DNA from: Micrococcales bacterium 73-13
GTDB taxonomy: Bacteria > Actinomycetota > Actinomycetes > Actinomycetales > Microbacteriaceae
Length of the DNA stretch: 64,000 bases
Reading direction: 5' to 3'
Assembly (NCBI GenBank): GCA_001898855.1
Contig: MKVN01000025.1
Coordinates: 7,008-71,007 of the forward strand
Positions 9,291 to 17,881 of the stretch are shown here, piece after piece (the stretch's first letter is position 1; every line of letters starts with the position of its first letter). Position numbers and translations under genes: made by a program. Under the pieces are notes generated by a model, which had not been told where the DNA came from, searched no databases, and was given only the letters and a program-made list of their open reading frames with translations.

Positions 9291-10967
9291 CTACATCCGC
9301 TCCGGCGCGGAGACCCCGATCAGGCCCAGGCCGTTGCGCAGCACCTGGGCGGTCGCGTCGTTGAGCCAGCGGCGGGTGCGGTGCAGGTCGGTGACCTCCT
9401 CGCCGCGCAGCGGGGTCACCCGGGCCGAGTCGTACCAGCGGTGGTAGAGGCCCGCGAGCTCCTCGAGGTACCGCGCGATGCGGTGCGGCTCGCGCCACTG
9501 CGCCGCCTGCGCGGCGACGCGGGGGAACTCGGCGAGCGCGCCGAGCAGGCGGGCCTCCGTCTCGTGCGTGAGCAGCGAGGCGTCGAAGGCGGTGCGCGTC
9601 ACGCCGGCGGCGTCGGCGTTGCGGTCGACGGCGGCGGTGCGCGCGTGGGCGTACTGGACGTAGTAGACCGGGTTGTCGTTCGTGCGGCTGGCGAGCACGT
9701 CGAGGTTGATGTCGATGTTCGCGTCGACCGTGCTGCGCACCAGCGCGAAGCGGGCCGCGTCGACGCCGACCGCCTCGACGAGGTCCTCGAGCGTGACGAC
9801 CGTGCCGGCCCGCTTGGACATGCGGACCGGCTCCTTCCGCCCGGTCGCCTCGTCCGCGCGCACCAGGTTGACGAGCTGGCCGATGAGCAGCTCGAGGTTG
9901 ACGCCGGGCTCGTCGCCGAAGGCCGCGCACATCGCGTACATCCGCTGGACGTAGCCGTGGTGGTCGGCGCCGAGCATGATGATGCAGCGGTCGAAGCCGC
10001 GCTCGCGCTTGTCCAGGTAGTAGGCGAGGTCGCCGGAGATGTAGGCCGCCTCGCCGTTCGACTTGATGACGACGCGGTCCTTGTCGTCGCCGAACGCGGT
10101 CGTCGCCAGCCAGGTCGCGCCGTCGCGGTCGTAGATCCGGCCGAGCTCGCGCAGCCTCGCGACGGCGCGGTCGACCGCGCCGGAGAGGTGCAGGTCGTTC
10201 TCGTGGAAGTAGACGTCGAAGTCGACGCCGAAGTCGTGCAGCGAGGCCTTGATCTCGCCGAACATCAGGTCGACGCCGACCGCCCGGAACGTCTCCTGCA
10301 GCTCGGCGGGCCCGAGCGCGGCGAGGTCGCCCGGATAGGCGTCGACCACGCGGGCCGCGATGTCCTGGATGTACTCCCCGCCGTAGCCGTCCTCGGGCGC
10401 CGGCTCGCCGCGGTAGGCGGCGACGAGGCTGCGCGCGAAGCGGTCGATCTGCGCGCCGTGGTCGTTGAAGTAGTACTCGCGGACGACCTCCGCGCCCTGG
10501 AACGCGAGCACCCGCGCGAGCGAGTCGCCGACCGCGGCCCAGCGGGTGCCCCCGAGGTGGATGGGCCCGGTGGGGTTCGCCGAGACGAACTCGAGGTCGA
10601 TGCGCTGCCCGGCGTAGACGCCGCCGCGGCCGTAGTCGGGCCCGGCCTCGACGATCGTCCGCGCGAGCTCGCCGGCACTGGCGGCGTCGAGCCGGATGTT
10701 GATGAACCCGGGCCCGGCGATCTCCGCCGAGGCGATGCCGTCGGCGCGCACGAGCGCCGCGACGAGCTCGGTCGCGAGCTCGCGCGGCGCGCAGCCGACG
10801 GCCTTCGCGAACCGCATGGCGGCGTTCGACGCCCAGTCGCCGTGCTCCGGGCTCTTCGGTCGCTCGACGGGCGTGTCGGCGCCCGTCACGGCCAGCTCGA
10901 CGCCCCGGGACCCCGCGGCGTCGGTCAGGGCGGCGGCGATCAGCGCGGCGAGATCGTCCGGATTCAC
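9291..10967 (-). CDS. argS: Arginyl-tRNA synthetase
   Basis: A 558-residue class Ia aminoacyl-tRNA synthetase. The N-terminal additional domain (about 1-110) is followed by [20 protein letters not shown], which contains the HIGH-type signature in the form HLGG. The KMSKS-type loop is [15 protein letters not shown], and the C-terminal helical DALR domain binds the anticodon. The GTG at 10967 ([14 protein letters not shown]) is preferred over longer in-frame starts because the upstream codons cross a strong hairpin and encode a non-homologous tail. A TAGGCT -10-like box at 10976-10981 lies eight bases upstream. Confidence 0.93.
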   Translation of the reverse strand: MNPDDLAALIAAALTDAAGSRGVELAVTGADTPVERPKSPEHGDWASNAAMRFAKAVGCAPRELATELVAALVRADGIASAEIAGPGFINIRLDAASAGELARTIVEAGPDYGRGGVYAGQRIDLEFVSANPTGPIHLGGTRWAAVGDSLARVLAFQGAEVVREYYFNDHGAQIDRFARSLVAAYRGEPAPEDGYGGEYIQDIAARVVDAYPGDLAALGPAELQETFRAVGVDLMFGEIKASLHDFGVDFDVYFHENDLHLSGAVDRAVARLRELGRIYDRDGATWLATTAFGDDKDRVVIKSNGEAAYISGDLAYYLDKRERGFDRCIIMLGADHHGYVQRMYAMCAAFGDEPGVNLELLIGQLVNLVRADEATGRKEPVRMSKRAGTVVTLEDLVEAVGVDAARFALVRSTVDANIDINLDVLASRTNDNPVYYVQYAHARTAAVDRNADAAGVTRTAFDASLLTHETEARLLGALAEFPRVAAQAAQWREPHRIARYLEELAGLYHRWYDSARVTPLRGEEVTDLHRTRRWLNDATAQVLRNGLGLIGVSAPERM

Positions 10968-10997
10968 GGGAGCCAAGCCTATCCGCGGCGGAGGCGT

Positions 10998-11055
10998 GCA
11001 CCTCCCCTCCTGCGCCTGACGGGACCAGCGCATTGCGGCGGAGGAGGGGAGGTGC
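10998..11055 (-). terminator. Large perfect hairpin between the MFS gene and argS
   Basis: Two perfect 14-base inverted arms, GCACCTCCCCTCCT at 10998-11011 and AGGAGGGGAGGTGC at 11042-11055, are separated by 30 bases that are themselves partly self-complementary. It lies downstream of the MarR-MFS operon and just upstream of the argS promoter. It therefore best fits a factor-independent-like terminator that insulates argS. There is no U-tract. It does not look like a T-box: no specificity loop or T-box sequence was seen. Confidence 0.55.
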
Positions 11056-11136
11056 TGCGGGCGTCTCCGGACGCGACGCCCCCGATCAGTACCGACGAGG
11101 ACGGGCACGGAATCTCGCGGGCGGCGCGGCCGCCGA

Positions 11137-12372
11137 TCAGTCGACGTCGCCGATGCCGATCGCCTCGGCCTCGGCCGCGACGTCGGGCCGCGCGCCGTCG
11201 ATCCGGGCGAGCCGGCCGCGCGACGCGGCGATCACGACCGCCGCCGCCCCGACCGCGACGGCGGCGACGACGTACGGCAGCCAGGTGCCGGCCACATGCG
11301 CGAGGTAGGCCGCGAGCGGCGCGGCCACGGCGCCGCCGACGAACCGCACCGACGAGTACGCCGAGGACGCGACGGTGCGCGGGAGGTCGCTCGCCTCCAT
11401 GACCGCCTCGGTCACGACCGTGTTCAGCACGCCCTGGAGCAGGCCGGCGAGGACGATGAGCACGACGAGCGCGGCGGGGCTCCAGGTCAGCAGCGAGGTC
11501 ACCACCAGGAGCAGGGCGAAGCCGGTGAACGACCACGTGACGATCGACGTCCGCCGGAATCGTCTGGTCAGCCACGGGGCGACCCAGATCGAGGTGATCG
11601 CGAGCGCGACGCCCCAGCCGAAGAAGGTGAAGCCGAGGCCGATGGCGCCGAAGCCGAGCGGGAACGGCGTGTAGGCCAGCAGGGTGAAGAACGCGTAGTT
11701 GTAGAGCAGCGCCGCGATCGCGAGCGTGCGGATGGACGGCACCGTGCCGAGCGCGACGAACGGGGCGGACAGGCGCACCGGCGCCCGCGTCGCCGGCTCC
11801 TTGCGCAGCAGCACGACGATCGCGATGAAGCCGACGGCCATCAGGATCGCGACTCCGAAGAACGGCCCGCGCCAGCTCACCTCGCCGAGGAGCCCGCCGA
11901 GCAGCGGGCCCACGGCGATGCCGAGTCCGAGCGCCGCCTCGTAGAGGACGATGGCCGCGCCGGGGCCGCCCGAGGCCGCGCCGACGATCGCGGCAAGGGC
12001 GGTCGAGATGAACAGCGCGTTGCCCAGCCCCCACCCCGCGCGGAAGCCGATCACCCAGTCCACGCCGCCGGCGACCGCGCACAGCAGCGAGAACACCACG
12101 ATGACGGCGAGCCCGATGAGCAGCGTCGCCTTCGTGCCGATGCGGCTGGACACCCAGCTCGTGAAGAGCATCGCGACGCCGGTGAGCAGCAGGTAGCTGG
12201 TGAACAGCAGCTCGGTCTCGACCTCGCTGGCGTGCAGCTCGGACGCGATCGCGGGCAGGATCGGATCGACCAGTCCGATCCCCATGAAGGACACCACGCA
12301 GGCAAACGCGACCGCCCAGACGGTCATCGGCTGCCGCCAGATGCTCCCGGCGGCCGGCGCGGTCGCGTTCAT
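11137..12372 (-). CDS. MFS transporter, drug:H+ antiporter type
   Basis: A 411-residue integral membrane protein with about twelve hydrophobic segments. The first, [20 protein letters not shown], is typical of the DHA1 drug antiporters. The loop 2-3 motif is present as [20 protein letters not shown], and motif C appears as [18 protein letters not shown]. The ATG at 12372 overlaps the stop of the upstream MarR gene (ATGA), so the regulator and pump are one operon, which suggests drug- or phenolic-compound-inducible efflux. Substrate cannot be told from sequence. Confidence 0.88.
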   Translation of the reverse strand: MNATAPAAGSIWRQPMTVWAVAFACVVSFMGIGLVDPILPAIASELHASEVETELLFTSYLLLTGVAMLFTSWVSSRIGTKATLLIGLAVIVVFSLLCAVAGGVDWVIGFRAGWGLGNALFISTALAAIVGAASGGPGAAIVLYEAALGLGIAVGPLLGGLLGEVSWRGPFFGVAILMAVGFIAIVVLLRKEPATRAPVRLSAPFVALGTVPSIRTLAIAALLYNYAFFTLLAYTPFPLGFGAIGLGFTFFGWGVALAITSIWVAPWLTRRFRRTSIVTWSFTGFALLLVVTSLLTWSPAALVVLIVLAGLLQGVLNTVVTEAVMEASDLPRTVASSAYSSVRFVGGAVAAPLAAYLAHVAGTWLPYVVAAVAVGAAAVVIAASRGRLARIDGARPDVAAEAEAIGIGDVD

Positions 12373-12821
12373 CGGGCCGCTCCGACGAGCACGCTCGGCG
12401 TGCGCTCGGCGACGATCGCCGCCGCGCGCTCGATCGCGGCCCAGTCCTCGGCGGCGAGGTCGGCGAACCGGGGGGCGAGCATGTCGCGGATGGTGCGATG
12501 CCAGTCGGCGAGGGCCGCGCGGCCGGCCTCGGTCAGCGAGACGAGCACGGCGCGCGGGTCGTCCCCGTCGACGACCCGCGCGACGAGCCCGAACTCGACC
12601 ATCGACGCGACGAGCCGCGTCATCCCCGGCTGCGTCACGCGGCACTCGGCCGCGAGCGAGCCGATCCGCATCGGCCCCTCCTCCGAGAGGGTCGCCAGCG
12701 CCCGCCACTGCGCGACGGGCGTGGTGCTGCCCGCCTCGCGCGCGATGACGCGCCCGACTCGATGGCTCCAGATCATGAGGGACTGCAGCGCGTCGATGCG
12801 CGCCGCTTCGGGGAGAGGCAC
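12369..12821 (-). CDS. MarR-family transcriptional regulator
   Basis: A 150-residue winged-helix regulator. The helix-turn-helix is in MRIGSLAAECRVTQPGMTRLVASMVEFGLV, followed by the wing DGDDPRAVLVSLTEAGRAAL and a C-terminal dimerisation helix. It begins with GTG at 12821 (VPLPEAARIDAL). The stop overlaps the start of the MFS pump gene, so it probably represses its own operon. An AT-rich stretch just upstream (12831-12849), conspicuous in this GC-rich DNA, is the likely operator and promoter. Confidence 0.9.
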   Translation of the reverse strand: MPLPEAARIDALQSLMIWSHRVGRVIAREAGSTTPVAQWRALATLSEEGPMRIGSLAAECRVTQPGMTRLVASMVEFGLVARVVDGDDPRAVLVSLTEAGRAALADWHRTIRDMLAPRFADLAAEDWAAIERAAAIVAERTPSVLVGAAR

Positions 12822-12830
12822 CCGGAGATC

Positions 12831-12849
12831 ATATGCCTTTGTTATGCAT
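12831..12849. promoter_or_regulatory. Candidate MarR operator
   Basis: On the plus strand the sequence is atatgcctttgttatgcat. It has two TATGC elements eleven bases apart and ends in the palindrome ATGCAT. It is AT-rich against a very GC-rich background and starts ten bases before the marR GTG. Autoregulation by the adjacent MarR protein is inferred. Confidence 0.4.
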
Positions 12850-12892
12850 CCGGGTCCCCGGCTCGGTCCCGATCGGTACACTGGATCGTCCC

Positions 12893-12965
12893 GCCTCCGT
12901 AGCTCAGTGGATAGAGCGCCGGCTTCCGGTGCCGTAGGTCGGGGGTTCGAATCCCTCCGGGGGCA
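12893..12965 (+). tRNA. tRNA-Arg (anticodon CCG)
   Basis: A complete cloverleaf can be drawn: acceptor GCCTCCG with CGGGGGC, D-stem GCTC/GAGC with loop AGTGGATA, anticodon stem CCGGC with loop TTCCGGT (anticodon CCG at positions 34-36), variable AGGTC, and T-stem GGGGG/CCCTC around TTCGAAT. The top pair of the anticodon stem (27-43) is a C-T mismatch. CCA is not encoded. It reads the arginine codon CGG. A TACACT -10 box at 12877-12882 lies ten bases upstream. Confidence 0.96.
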
Positions 12966-12970
12966 CGGAA

Positions 12971-13003
12971 CGAGCGGGGTCTCGCAGCGCGGGGCCCCGC
13001 TCG
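12971..13003 (+). terminator. Hairpin terminator after tRNA-Arg
   Basis: CGAGCGGGG at 12971-12979 pairs with CCCCGCTCG at 12995-13003 over a 15-base loop. It begins six bases after the tRNA and ends 40 bases before the convergent ABC-F gene stop, so it could serve both directions. No U-tract, as usual in this GC range. Confidence 0.6.
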
Positions 13004-13042
13004 TCGTCGGAGGAGGCTGTCGCCGGCGCGGCCGCGCCCGCC

Positions 13043-14869
13043 TCAGGAAAGCCGCTCGCCGAGCTCCAGCCAGCGCTCCTCCTGCTGCGCGAGCTCGCCC
13101 TCCAGCGCGGCGAGCTCGGCCATCCTCGCCGAGAGGCCCAGGTAGTCGGACTGATCGTGCCCCGCGAGCTCGTGGTGCTTGGCCGCGATCAGGCCCGACA
13201 GGCGCTCGATCCGGCGCTCCGCCGCGGCGAGGTCCTTCTCCGCCTGGCGGCGTTCGGCGCCGGACAGCGCGGACGATCCAGGCCGCCCCGACGCGCCGGG
13301 CACGCCGGGCGACGGACCCGCCGGCTCGGGACCGGGCGCAGGTCGCGCGGCGGGTGCGACGTCGGGAGCCGCGGCGCGCAGCCGCAGGTACTCGTCGATG
13401 CCGCCCGGCAGGTGCCGCAGCCGTCCGTCGAGCACCGCGTACTGCTGGTCCGTCACCCGCTCGACGAAGTAGCGGTCGTGGCTGACCACCAGCAGCGTGC
13501 CCGGCCAGGTGTCGAGCACGTCCTCCAGCGCCGCGAGCATGTCGGTGTCGAGGTCGTTCGTCGGCTCGTCGAGGATGAGCACGTTCGGCCCGTCGAGCAG
13601 CACCAGGAGCAGCTGGAGGCGGCGGCGCTGGCCGCCGGAGAGGTCGGAGACCCGCGCCGAGAGGTGCTCGCGCGGGAAGCCGAGGCGCTCCAGCAGCTGC
13701 GCCGGCGTGACGTCCTTGCCGTCGATGGAGAAGGTGGTCCTGGTGCGCGCGAGCACCTCCCGCACGCGGTCGTCCTCGACGGCGGCGAGCGCGCCGAAGC
13801 CCTGGTCGAGCACGCCGACCCGCACCGTCTTGCCCCGCTTGACCCGTCCGCTGGTCGGCTCGAGCGTCCCGGCCACGAGGGCCAGCAGCGTCGACTTGCC
13901 GGCGCCGTTCGCGCCGAGGACGCCGGTGCGCTCGCCGGGGGCGATCCGCCAGGTGACGCGCTCGAGGACTCCCCGCCCGTCGAACGCGACCCCCGCGTCG
14001 AGCAGGTCGACGACGTCCTTGCCGAGCCGAGCCGTCGCCAGCGAGCGCAGCGACACCGGGTCGCGCAGCGGGGGCACGTCGGCGATCAGCGTGTTCGCCG
14101 CGTCGATGCGGAACTTCGGCTTGCTGGTGCGCGCCGGCGCGCCGCGGCGCAGCCAGGCGAGCTCCTTGCGGGCGAGGTTCTGCCGCTTCTGCTCGACCAC
14201 GGACGCCTGCCGGTCGCGCTCCACCCGCTGCAGGATGTACGCCGCGTAGCCGCCCTCGAACGGCTCGACGATCCGGTCGTGCACCTCCCAGGTCGCCGTC
14301 GAGACCTCGTCGAGGAACCACCGGTCGTGCGTCACGAGCAGCAGTCCGCCGGAGCGCGCCAGCCAGCGCCGCCGGAGGTGGTCCGCGAGCCAGGCGATCC
14401 CCTCGACGTCGAGGTGGTTCGTCGGCTCGTCCAGCGCGAGCACGTCCCAGTCCCGCGTCAGCAGCGCGGCGAGGGCGACGCGCCGCCGCTGGCCGCCGGA
14501 GAGCGTGCCGATCGGCGCATCCCAGTCGATCCCCCCGGCCAGGCCCGCGATGACGTCCCGGACCCGCGCGTCGCCGGCCCACTCGTGCTCGGTGCGGTCG
14601 CCGACGATCGCGACGCCGACCCGCATGACCGGATCGAGGTCGTCGGACTGGGCGAGCACGCCGACGGTCACGCCGCCGCGACGCGTCACCTGGCCCGAGT
14701 CGGGCGCCTGCAGCCCCGCGAGCAGGCGCAGCAGCGTCGACTTGCCGTCGCCGTTGCGGCCGACGATCCCGATGCGATCGCCCTCGTTCAGCCCGATGGT
14801 GACCGAGTCGAACACGACCCGCGTCGGGTACTCGAGATGGAGGGCCTCGGCGCCGAGCAGATGTGCCAT
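13043..14869 (-). CDS. ABC-F family ATPase (ribosome-associated type)
   Basis: 608 residues with two ABC nucleotide-binding domains and no membrane segments. The first Walker A is GIVGRNGDGKSTLLRLLAG, with signature LSGGQRRRVALAALL and Walker B DVLALDEPTNHLDVEG. The second is GVLGANGAGKSTLLALVAG, LSGGQRRRLQLLLVLLDG and NVLILDEPTNDLDTDM. A charged linker lies between them, and a C-terminal coiled coil (about 540-605, AERRQAEKDLAAAERRIERL) resembles the Uup-like tail. ABC-F proteins act in trans on the ribosome; housekeeping (Uup/EttA-like) and antibiotic-protection roles cannot be separated here. It is transcribed divergently from the membrane hydrolase at 14959. Confidence 0.9.
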   Translation of the reverse strand: MAHLLGAEALHLEYPTRVVFDSVTIGLNEGDRIGIVGRNGDGKSTLLRLLAGLQAPDSGQVTRRGGVTVGVLAQSDDLDPVMRVGVAIVGDRTEHEWAGDARVRDVIAGLAGGIDWDAPIGTLSGGQRRRVALAALLTRDWDVLALDEPTNHLDVEGIAWLADHLRRRWLARSGGLLLVTHDRWFLDEVSTATWEVHDRIVEPFEGGYAAYILQRVERDRQASVVEQKRQNLARKELAWLRRGAPARTSKPKFRIDAANTLIADVPPLRDPVSLRSLATARLGKDVVDLLDAGVAFDGRGVLERVTWRIAPGERTGVLGANGAGKSTLLALVAGTLEPTSGRVKRGKTVRVGVLDQGFGALAAVEDDRVREVLARTRTTFSIDGKDVTPAQLLERLGFPREHLSARVSDLSGGQRRRLQLLLVLLDGPNVLILDEPTNDLDTDMLAALEDVLDTWPGTLLVVSHDRYFVERVTDQQYAVLDGRLRHLPGGIDEYLRLRAAAPDVAPAARPAPGPEPAGPSPGVPGASGRPGSSALSGAERRQAEKDLAAAERRIERLSGLIAAKHHELAGHDQSDYLGLSARMAELAALEGELAQQEERWLELGERLS

Positions 14870-14958
14870 GTCGGTACGAGGTTAGCCAAGCGGCGACGGC
14901 CCTTCTCTGCGATCATGAACGCGTCGCGGACCCGACCGCGCGGGAGAAGGAGACGGCC

Positions 14959-16659
14959 ATGGCCGACCCGGGCCCGAGCAGCCCCCGGGCGCGTGCGGAA
15001 CGGCGCGCCGAGGCCGGCCCCGCCGGGCGCCCGCCCTGGTGGACGCTCGATCTCGCCGGCTCGCTGGTCGGCCTCGCCCTCGCCGTGCTGTCCGTGACGC
15101 CCTCGCTGCTGCCGCGGCCGGCCCTGCTGCAGGGCGCGCTCGCCGCGATCCTGTTCGCCGTCGGCTACCTGATCGGCGCGGGGGTCTCCGCGATCGTCCG
15201 CGCGGCGCTGCGGCGAGGCGGTCCGGCACCGGTGGTGCGGGGCCGCTGGTGGCTCCTCTACGGCGCGCTCTGGGCGGTCGCGGTCGTCGGCCTGTCGGCG
15301 CTCTCGCTGCAGTGGCAGAACGAGATCCACCGGCTGGTCGAGATGCCGCCGCTCGGCGGGGGCGACCTCGGGCTGTTCCTGCTCGGCTTCCTCCCCGTCG
15401 CGGCGCTGCTGCTGGCGGCCGGCAAGGGGACGCGCGGCATGTTCCGCGGGCTGCGTCGCAGCGTCGGGCCGGTGGCATCCGGCGCGCTGTCGACGGTGGT
15501 GGTGGTCGCGCTGGTCGCCGCGCTGGTGCTCGCCGGGATGTCGGGGATCGACGCGATCTACCTGGAGCGCAACGGCCGGCCGGCCGCGGGCGTGCAGGAG
15601 CCGGATTCGGCGGCGCGCTCCGCGGGCCCCGACTCGGCGATCGCCTGGGACACGCTCGGACGGCACGGCACCGCCTTCGTCGGCGGCGGCCCGACCGCGA
15701 CCCAGATCGCCGCGCTCACCGGCCGGCCGGCGCTCGAGCCGATCCGGGTGTACGCCGGGCTCGCCTCGGCTCCCACGGTGCAGGAGCGCGCCGATCTGAT
15801 CGTCGCCGAGCTGGAGCGCACCGGGGCGTTCGACCGAGCGGTCCTCGTGGTCGCCACGACGACCGGCTCCGGCTGGCTCGAGCCGCAGGCGGTCGACGCG
15901 ATCGAGTACCTGCAGGGCGGCGACACCGCGATCGCGGCGATGCAGTACGCCTACACGCCGAGCTGGGTCTCCTCCGTGTTCGACCCGGACGCGCCGCTGG
16001 AGTCCGCCCGCGTGCTGTTCGCGACGATCGAGGCGAGGTGGAGCCGGCTGCCGGAGGGCCGGCGGCCGCTGCTGCTCTCGTACGGGCTCAGCCTCGGCGC
16101 GCACGGCAGCCAGGGGGTCTTCGCGGACCTCGCGGACCTGCGCGACCGCGTCGACGGGGCGCTGTTCGCCGGCAGCCCGAACGGGTCGCCGCTCTGGCGG
16201 ACGCTGCAGGCCCAGCGCGATCCCGGCAGCCCCGCCTGGCAGCCGGTGCTCGACGGAGGCCGGGAGGTCCGCTGGATCTCCCGGGCGGGCGACGAGGACC
16301 TGCTCGCCGGGCCGTGGGAGCGTCCGCGCGTGCTCTACCTGCAGCACGCCACGGACCCGGTGACCTGGCTGTCGGCGGACCTGCTGTTCCAGCCGCCGGA
16401 CTGGCTGCGCGCCGACCAGCGCGGCGCCGACGTGAGCCCGTCGATGCAGTGGATCCCGATCGTGACCGCCCTCCAGGTGGTCGTCGACATGCTCGGCGGC
16501 GAGGCGGTGCCCGCCCGCCACGGCCACAACTTCGGCGACGTCGCCGTGACCGGATGGCGCCAGGTCGCCGGGGACGCCGGTCTCGACGCCGCGGCGATCG
16601 CGCGGATCCGGGCCGAGATCGAGTCCTACGCGCCGATCCAGCCCTCCACGCAGGACTGA
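14959..16659 (+). CDS. Membrane-anchored alpha/beta-hydrolase family protein (Abhydrolase_9 type)
   Basis: A 566-residue protein with an N-terminal membrane domain of about four to five hydrophobic segments (residues 25-200, for example LAGSLVGLALAVLSVTPSLL). A soluble C-terminal domain follows, with LLLSYGLSLGAHGSQGVFAD, whose G-x-S-x-G-like element is GLSLG. This arrangement matches the actinobacterial families Abhydrolase_9_N and Abhydrolase_9. The ATG at 14959 follows a GAGAAGGAGA ribosome site. Function of the family is not established; a lipid or cell-envelope esterase role is only a guess. Confidence 0.8.
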   Translation: MADPGPSSPRARAERRAEAGPAGRPPWWTLDLAGSLVGLALAVLSVTPSLLPRPALLQGALAAILFAVGYLIGAGVSAIVRAALRRGGPAPVVRGRWWLLYGALWAVAVVGLSALSLQWQNEIHRLVEMPPLGGGDLGLFLLGFLPVAALLLAAGKGTRGMFRGLRRSVGPVASGALSTVVVVALVAALVLAGMSGIDAIYLERNGRPAAGVQEPDSAARSAGPDSAIAWDTLGRHGTAFVGGGPTATQIAALTGRPALEPIRVYAGLASAPTVQERADLIVAELERTGAFDRAVLVVATTTGSGWLEPQAVDAIEYLQGGDTAIAAMQYAYTPSWVSSVFDPDAPLESARVLFATIEARWSRLPEGRRPLLLSYGLSLGAHGSQGVFADLADLRDRVDGALFAGSPNGSPLWRTLQAQRDPGSPAWQPVLDGGREVRWISRAGDEDLLAGPWERPRVLYLQHATDPVTWLSADLLFQPPDWLRADQRGADVSPSMQWIPIVTALQVVVDMLGGEAVPARHGHNFGDVAVTGWRQVAGDAGLDAAAIARIRAEIESYAPIQPSTQD

Positions 16660-16682
16660 GGCGCTCGGCGCGGCGCTCGCCC

Positions 16683-17147
16683 TCAGTGGGCGAGCACGTT
16701 CATCCCGAGCGCGAGCAGGGTCGCCATCAGCACCGCCCAGAGCACGATCGACACCAGCTCCCAGACGACGACCCGGGCGCGCGGCGCTCCGAACGCGACC
16801 ATGGTCGCGGCCGAGAGCTGCGTGGGGTGCCCGAGCAGGGCGACGCCCGGGATCCCGAACCGCTCGAACAGGCGTCGCAGCCGCGGGCGCCGCGATGGCG
16901 CGTCAGGCGCGGCGTCGCGCCTCGCCCGGCGCCGCGCGGCGTCGGCGATCACGACGAAGGCGAGCATGGACGCCGCGTTCCCCAGGACCGCCGCGAGCAC
17001 GGCGAGGGCCGGCGGCATGCCGATCAGGACGCCGATCGCGGCGCCGAAATGCGACTCGACGAACGGGATGGCGGCGATCAGCATGATCGCGACCCATTGC
17101 AGCCAGCCGGGGAACCCGGCGGCGAACTGCTGCAGATGCTCGATCAT
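16683..17147 (-). CDS. Small multidrug export family membrane protein
   Basis: A 154-residue protein with four hydrophobic segments (LQWVAIMLIAAIPFVESHFG, AAIGVLIGMPPALAVLAAVL, and two near the C-terminus) and the PFVESHFGAAIGV segment typical of the small multidrug efflux family. Between segments 2 and 3 is a strongly basic cytosolic loop (ADAARRRARRDAAPDAPSRR). An ideal GGGAGGAC site precedes the ATG at 17147. It is divergent from a TetR gene across an operator-rich 81-base spacer, so the TetR protein probably represses it. Confidence 0.82.
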   Translation of the reverse strand: MIEHLQQFAAGFPGWLQWVAIMLIAAIPFVESHFGAAIGVLIGMPPALAVLAAVLGNAASMLAFVVIADAARRRARRDAAPDAPSRRPRLRRLFERFGIPGVALLGHPTQLSAATMVAFGAPRARVVVWELVSIVLWAVLMATLLALGMNVLAH

Positions 17148-17176
17148 GACGTCCTCCCGGTCGATCGCAATGATTA

Positions 17177-17210
17177 GTACAATGTACCGTACAGCGTACC
17201 GGTACAATGT
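17177..17210. promoter_or_regulatory. Palindrome array between the exporter and tetR genes
   Basis: The 34 bases hold several overlapping dyads built on GTAC: GTACA-A-TGTAC at 17177-17187, GTAC-C-GTAC at 17184-17192, the perfect palindrome GTACCGGTAC at 17196-17205, and a second GTACAATGT at 17202-17210. TACAAT -10-like hexamers occur at 17178-17183 and 17203-17208. This is the natural operator region for the adjacent TetR regulator and probably controls both divergent genes. Confidence 0.7.
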
Positions 17211-17228
17211 GCGGACTACGATCGGAGC

Positions 17229-17834
17229 GTGACCAGGCGCGACGAGATCCTCGCTGCGGCGCTCCGGCTGGTGGCCGAGCAGGGTCTCGGTGCGCTGACG
17301 GTCCGCGCCGTCGCCGACGCCGCCGGGATCGGCCCGACCACGCTGCGCCACTACTTCCCCTCGCAGGCCGAGCTGCACGAGGCGGTCGCGGGCGCGCTCA
17401 TGACGAGCGCGATCGACGACCGGCGCATCGCGGATCGCTCGGTCGACCCCGCCGAGCGGCTCGCCGAGTGCCTCGAGCAGTTCCTGCCGGCCTCCCTCCG
17501 GGATCCGACCGCGCTCGGCGTCTGGTTCGAGATGCATCGGATGGCGCTCGGCGCCGACGCCCGGCCGCTCGCTCGCGCCCTCCTGGCGCAGGGCCACCGG
17601 ACCGGCGCCGCCGCGCTGCGCCGCTGGCTCGGCCTGCTCGCCGACGAGGGCTGGATCGCGCGGGAGGACGTCGAGACCGAGGTGACGGTCGCGCTCGCGC
17701 TCGTCGACGGGCTCGCCCTGCATCTGCTCGCCGACCCGACGCGGGTCGACCCCGACGCCGTCGAGGCGGCGCTGCGCTGGTTCGCCGACCGTGCGATCCG
17801 GCGCGACGGGCCGACGGCCGACGGCGCCCGGTAG
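17229..17834 (+). CDS. TetR-family transcriptional regulator
   Basis: A 201-residue protein beginning with GTG. The N-terminal DNA-binding domain is RRDEILAAALRLVAEQGLGALTVRAVADAAGIGPTTLRHYFPSQAELHEAV, a textbook TetR helix-turn-helix; the remaining helices form the ligand domain. Divergent from a small multidrug exporter with an operator array between them, so it probably controls its own promoter and the exporter. The inducer cannot be predicted. Confidence 0.9.
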   Translation: MTRRDEILAAALRLVAEQGLGALTVRAVADAAGIGPTTLRHYFPSQAELHEAVAGALMTSAIDDRRIADRSVDPAERLAECLEQFLPASLRDPTALGVWFEMHRMALGADARPLARALLAQGHRTGAAALRRWLGLLADEGWIAREDVETEVTVALALVDGLALHLLADPTRVDPDAVEAALRWFADRAIRRDGPTADGAR

Positions 17835-17881
17835 GCTCGGAACCGGCGCGTCGGGAAGTCTGGTCGACAGAGAGGTCGGTC

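Noticed and set aside
10968..11136. T-box leader for argS
   Set aside because: No T-box consensus or specifier loop was found; the hairpin is a simple inverted repeat.
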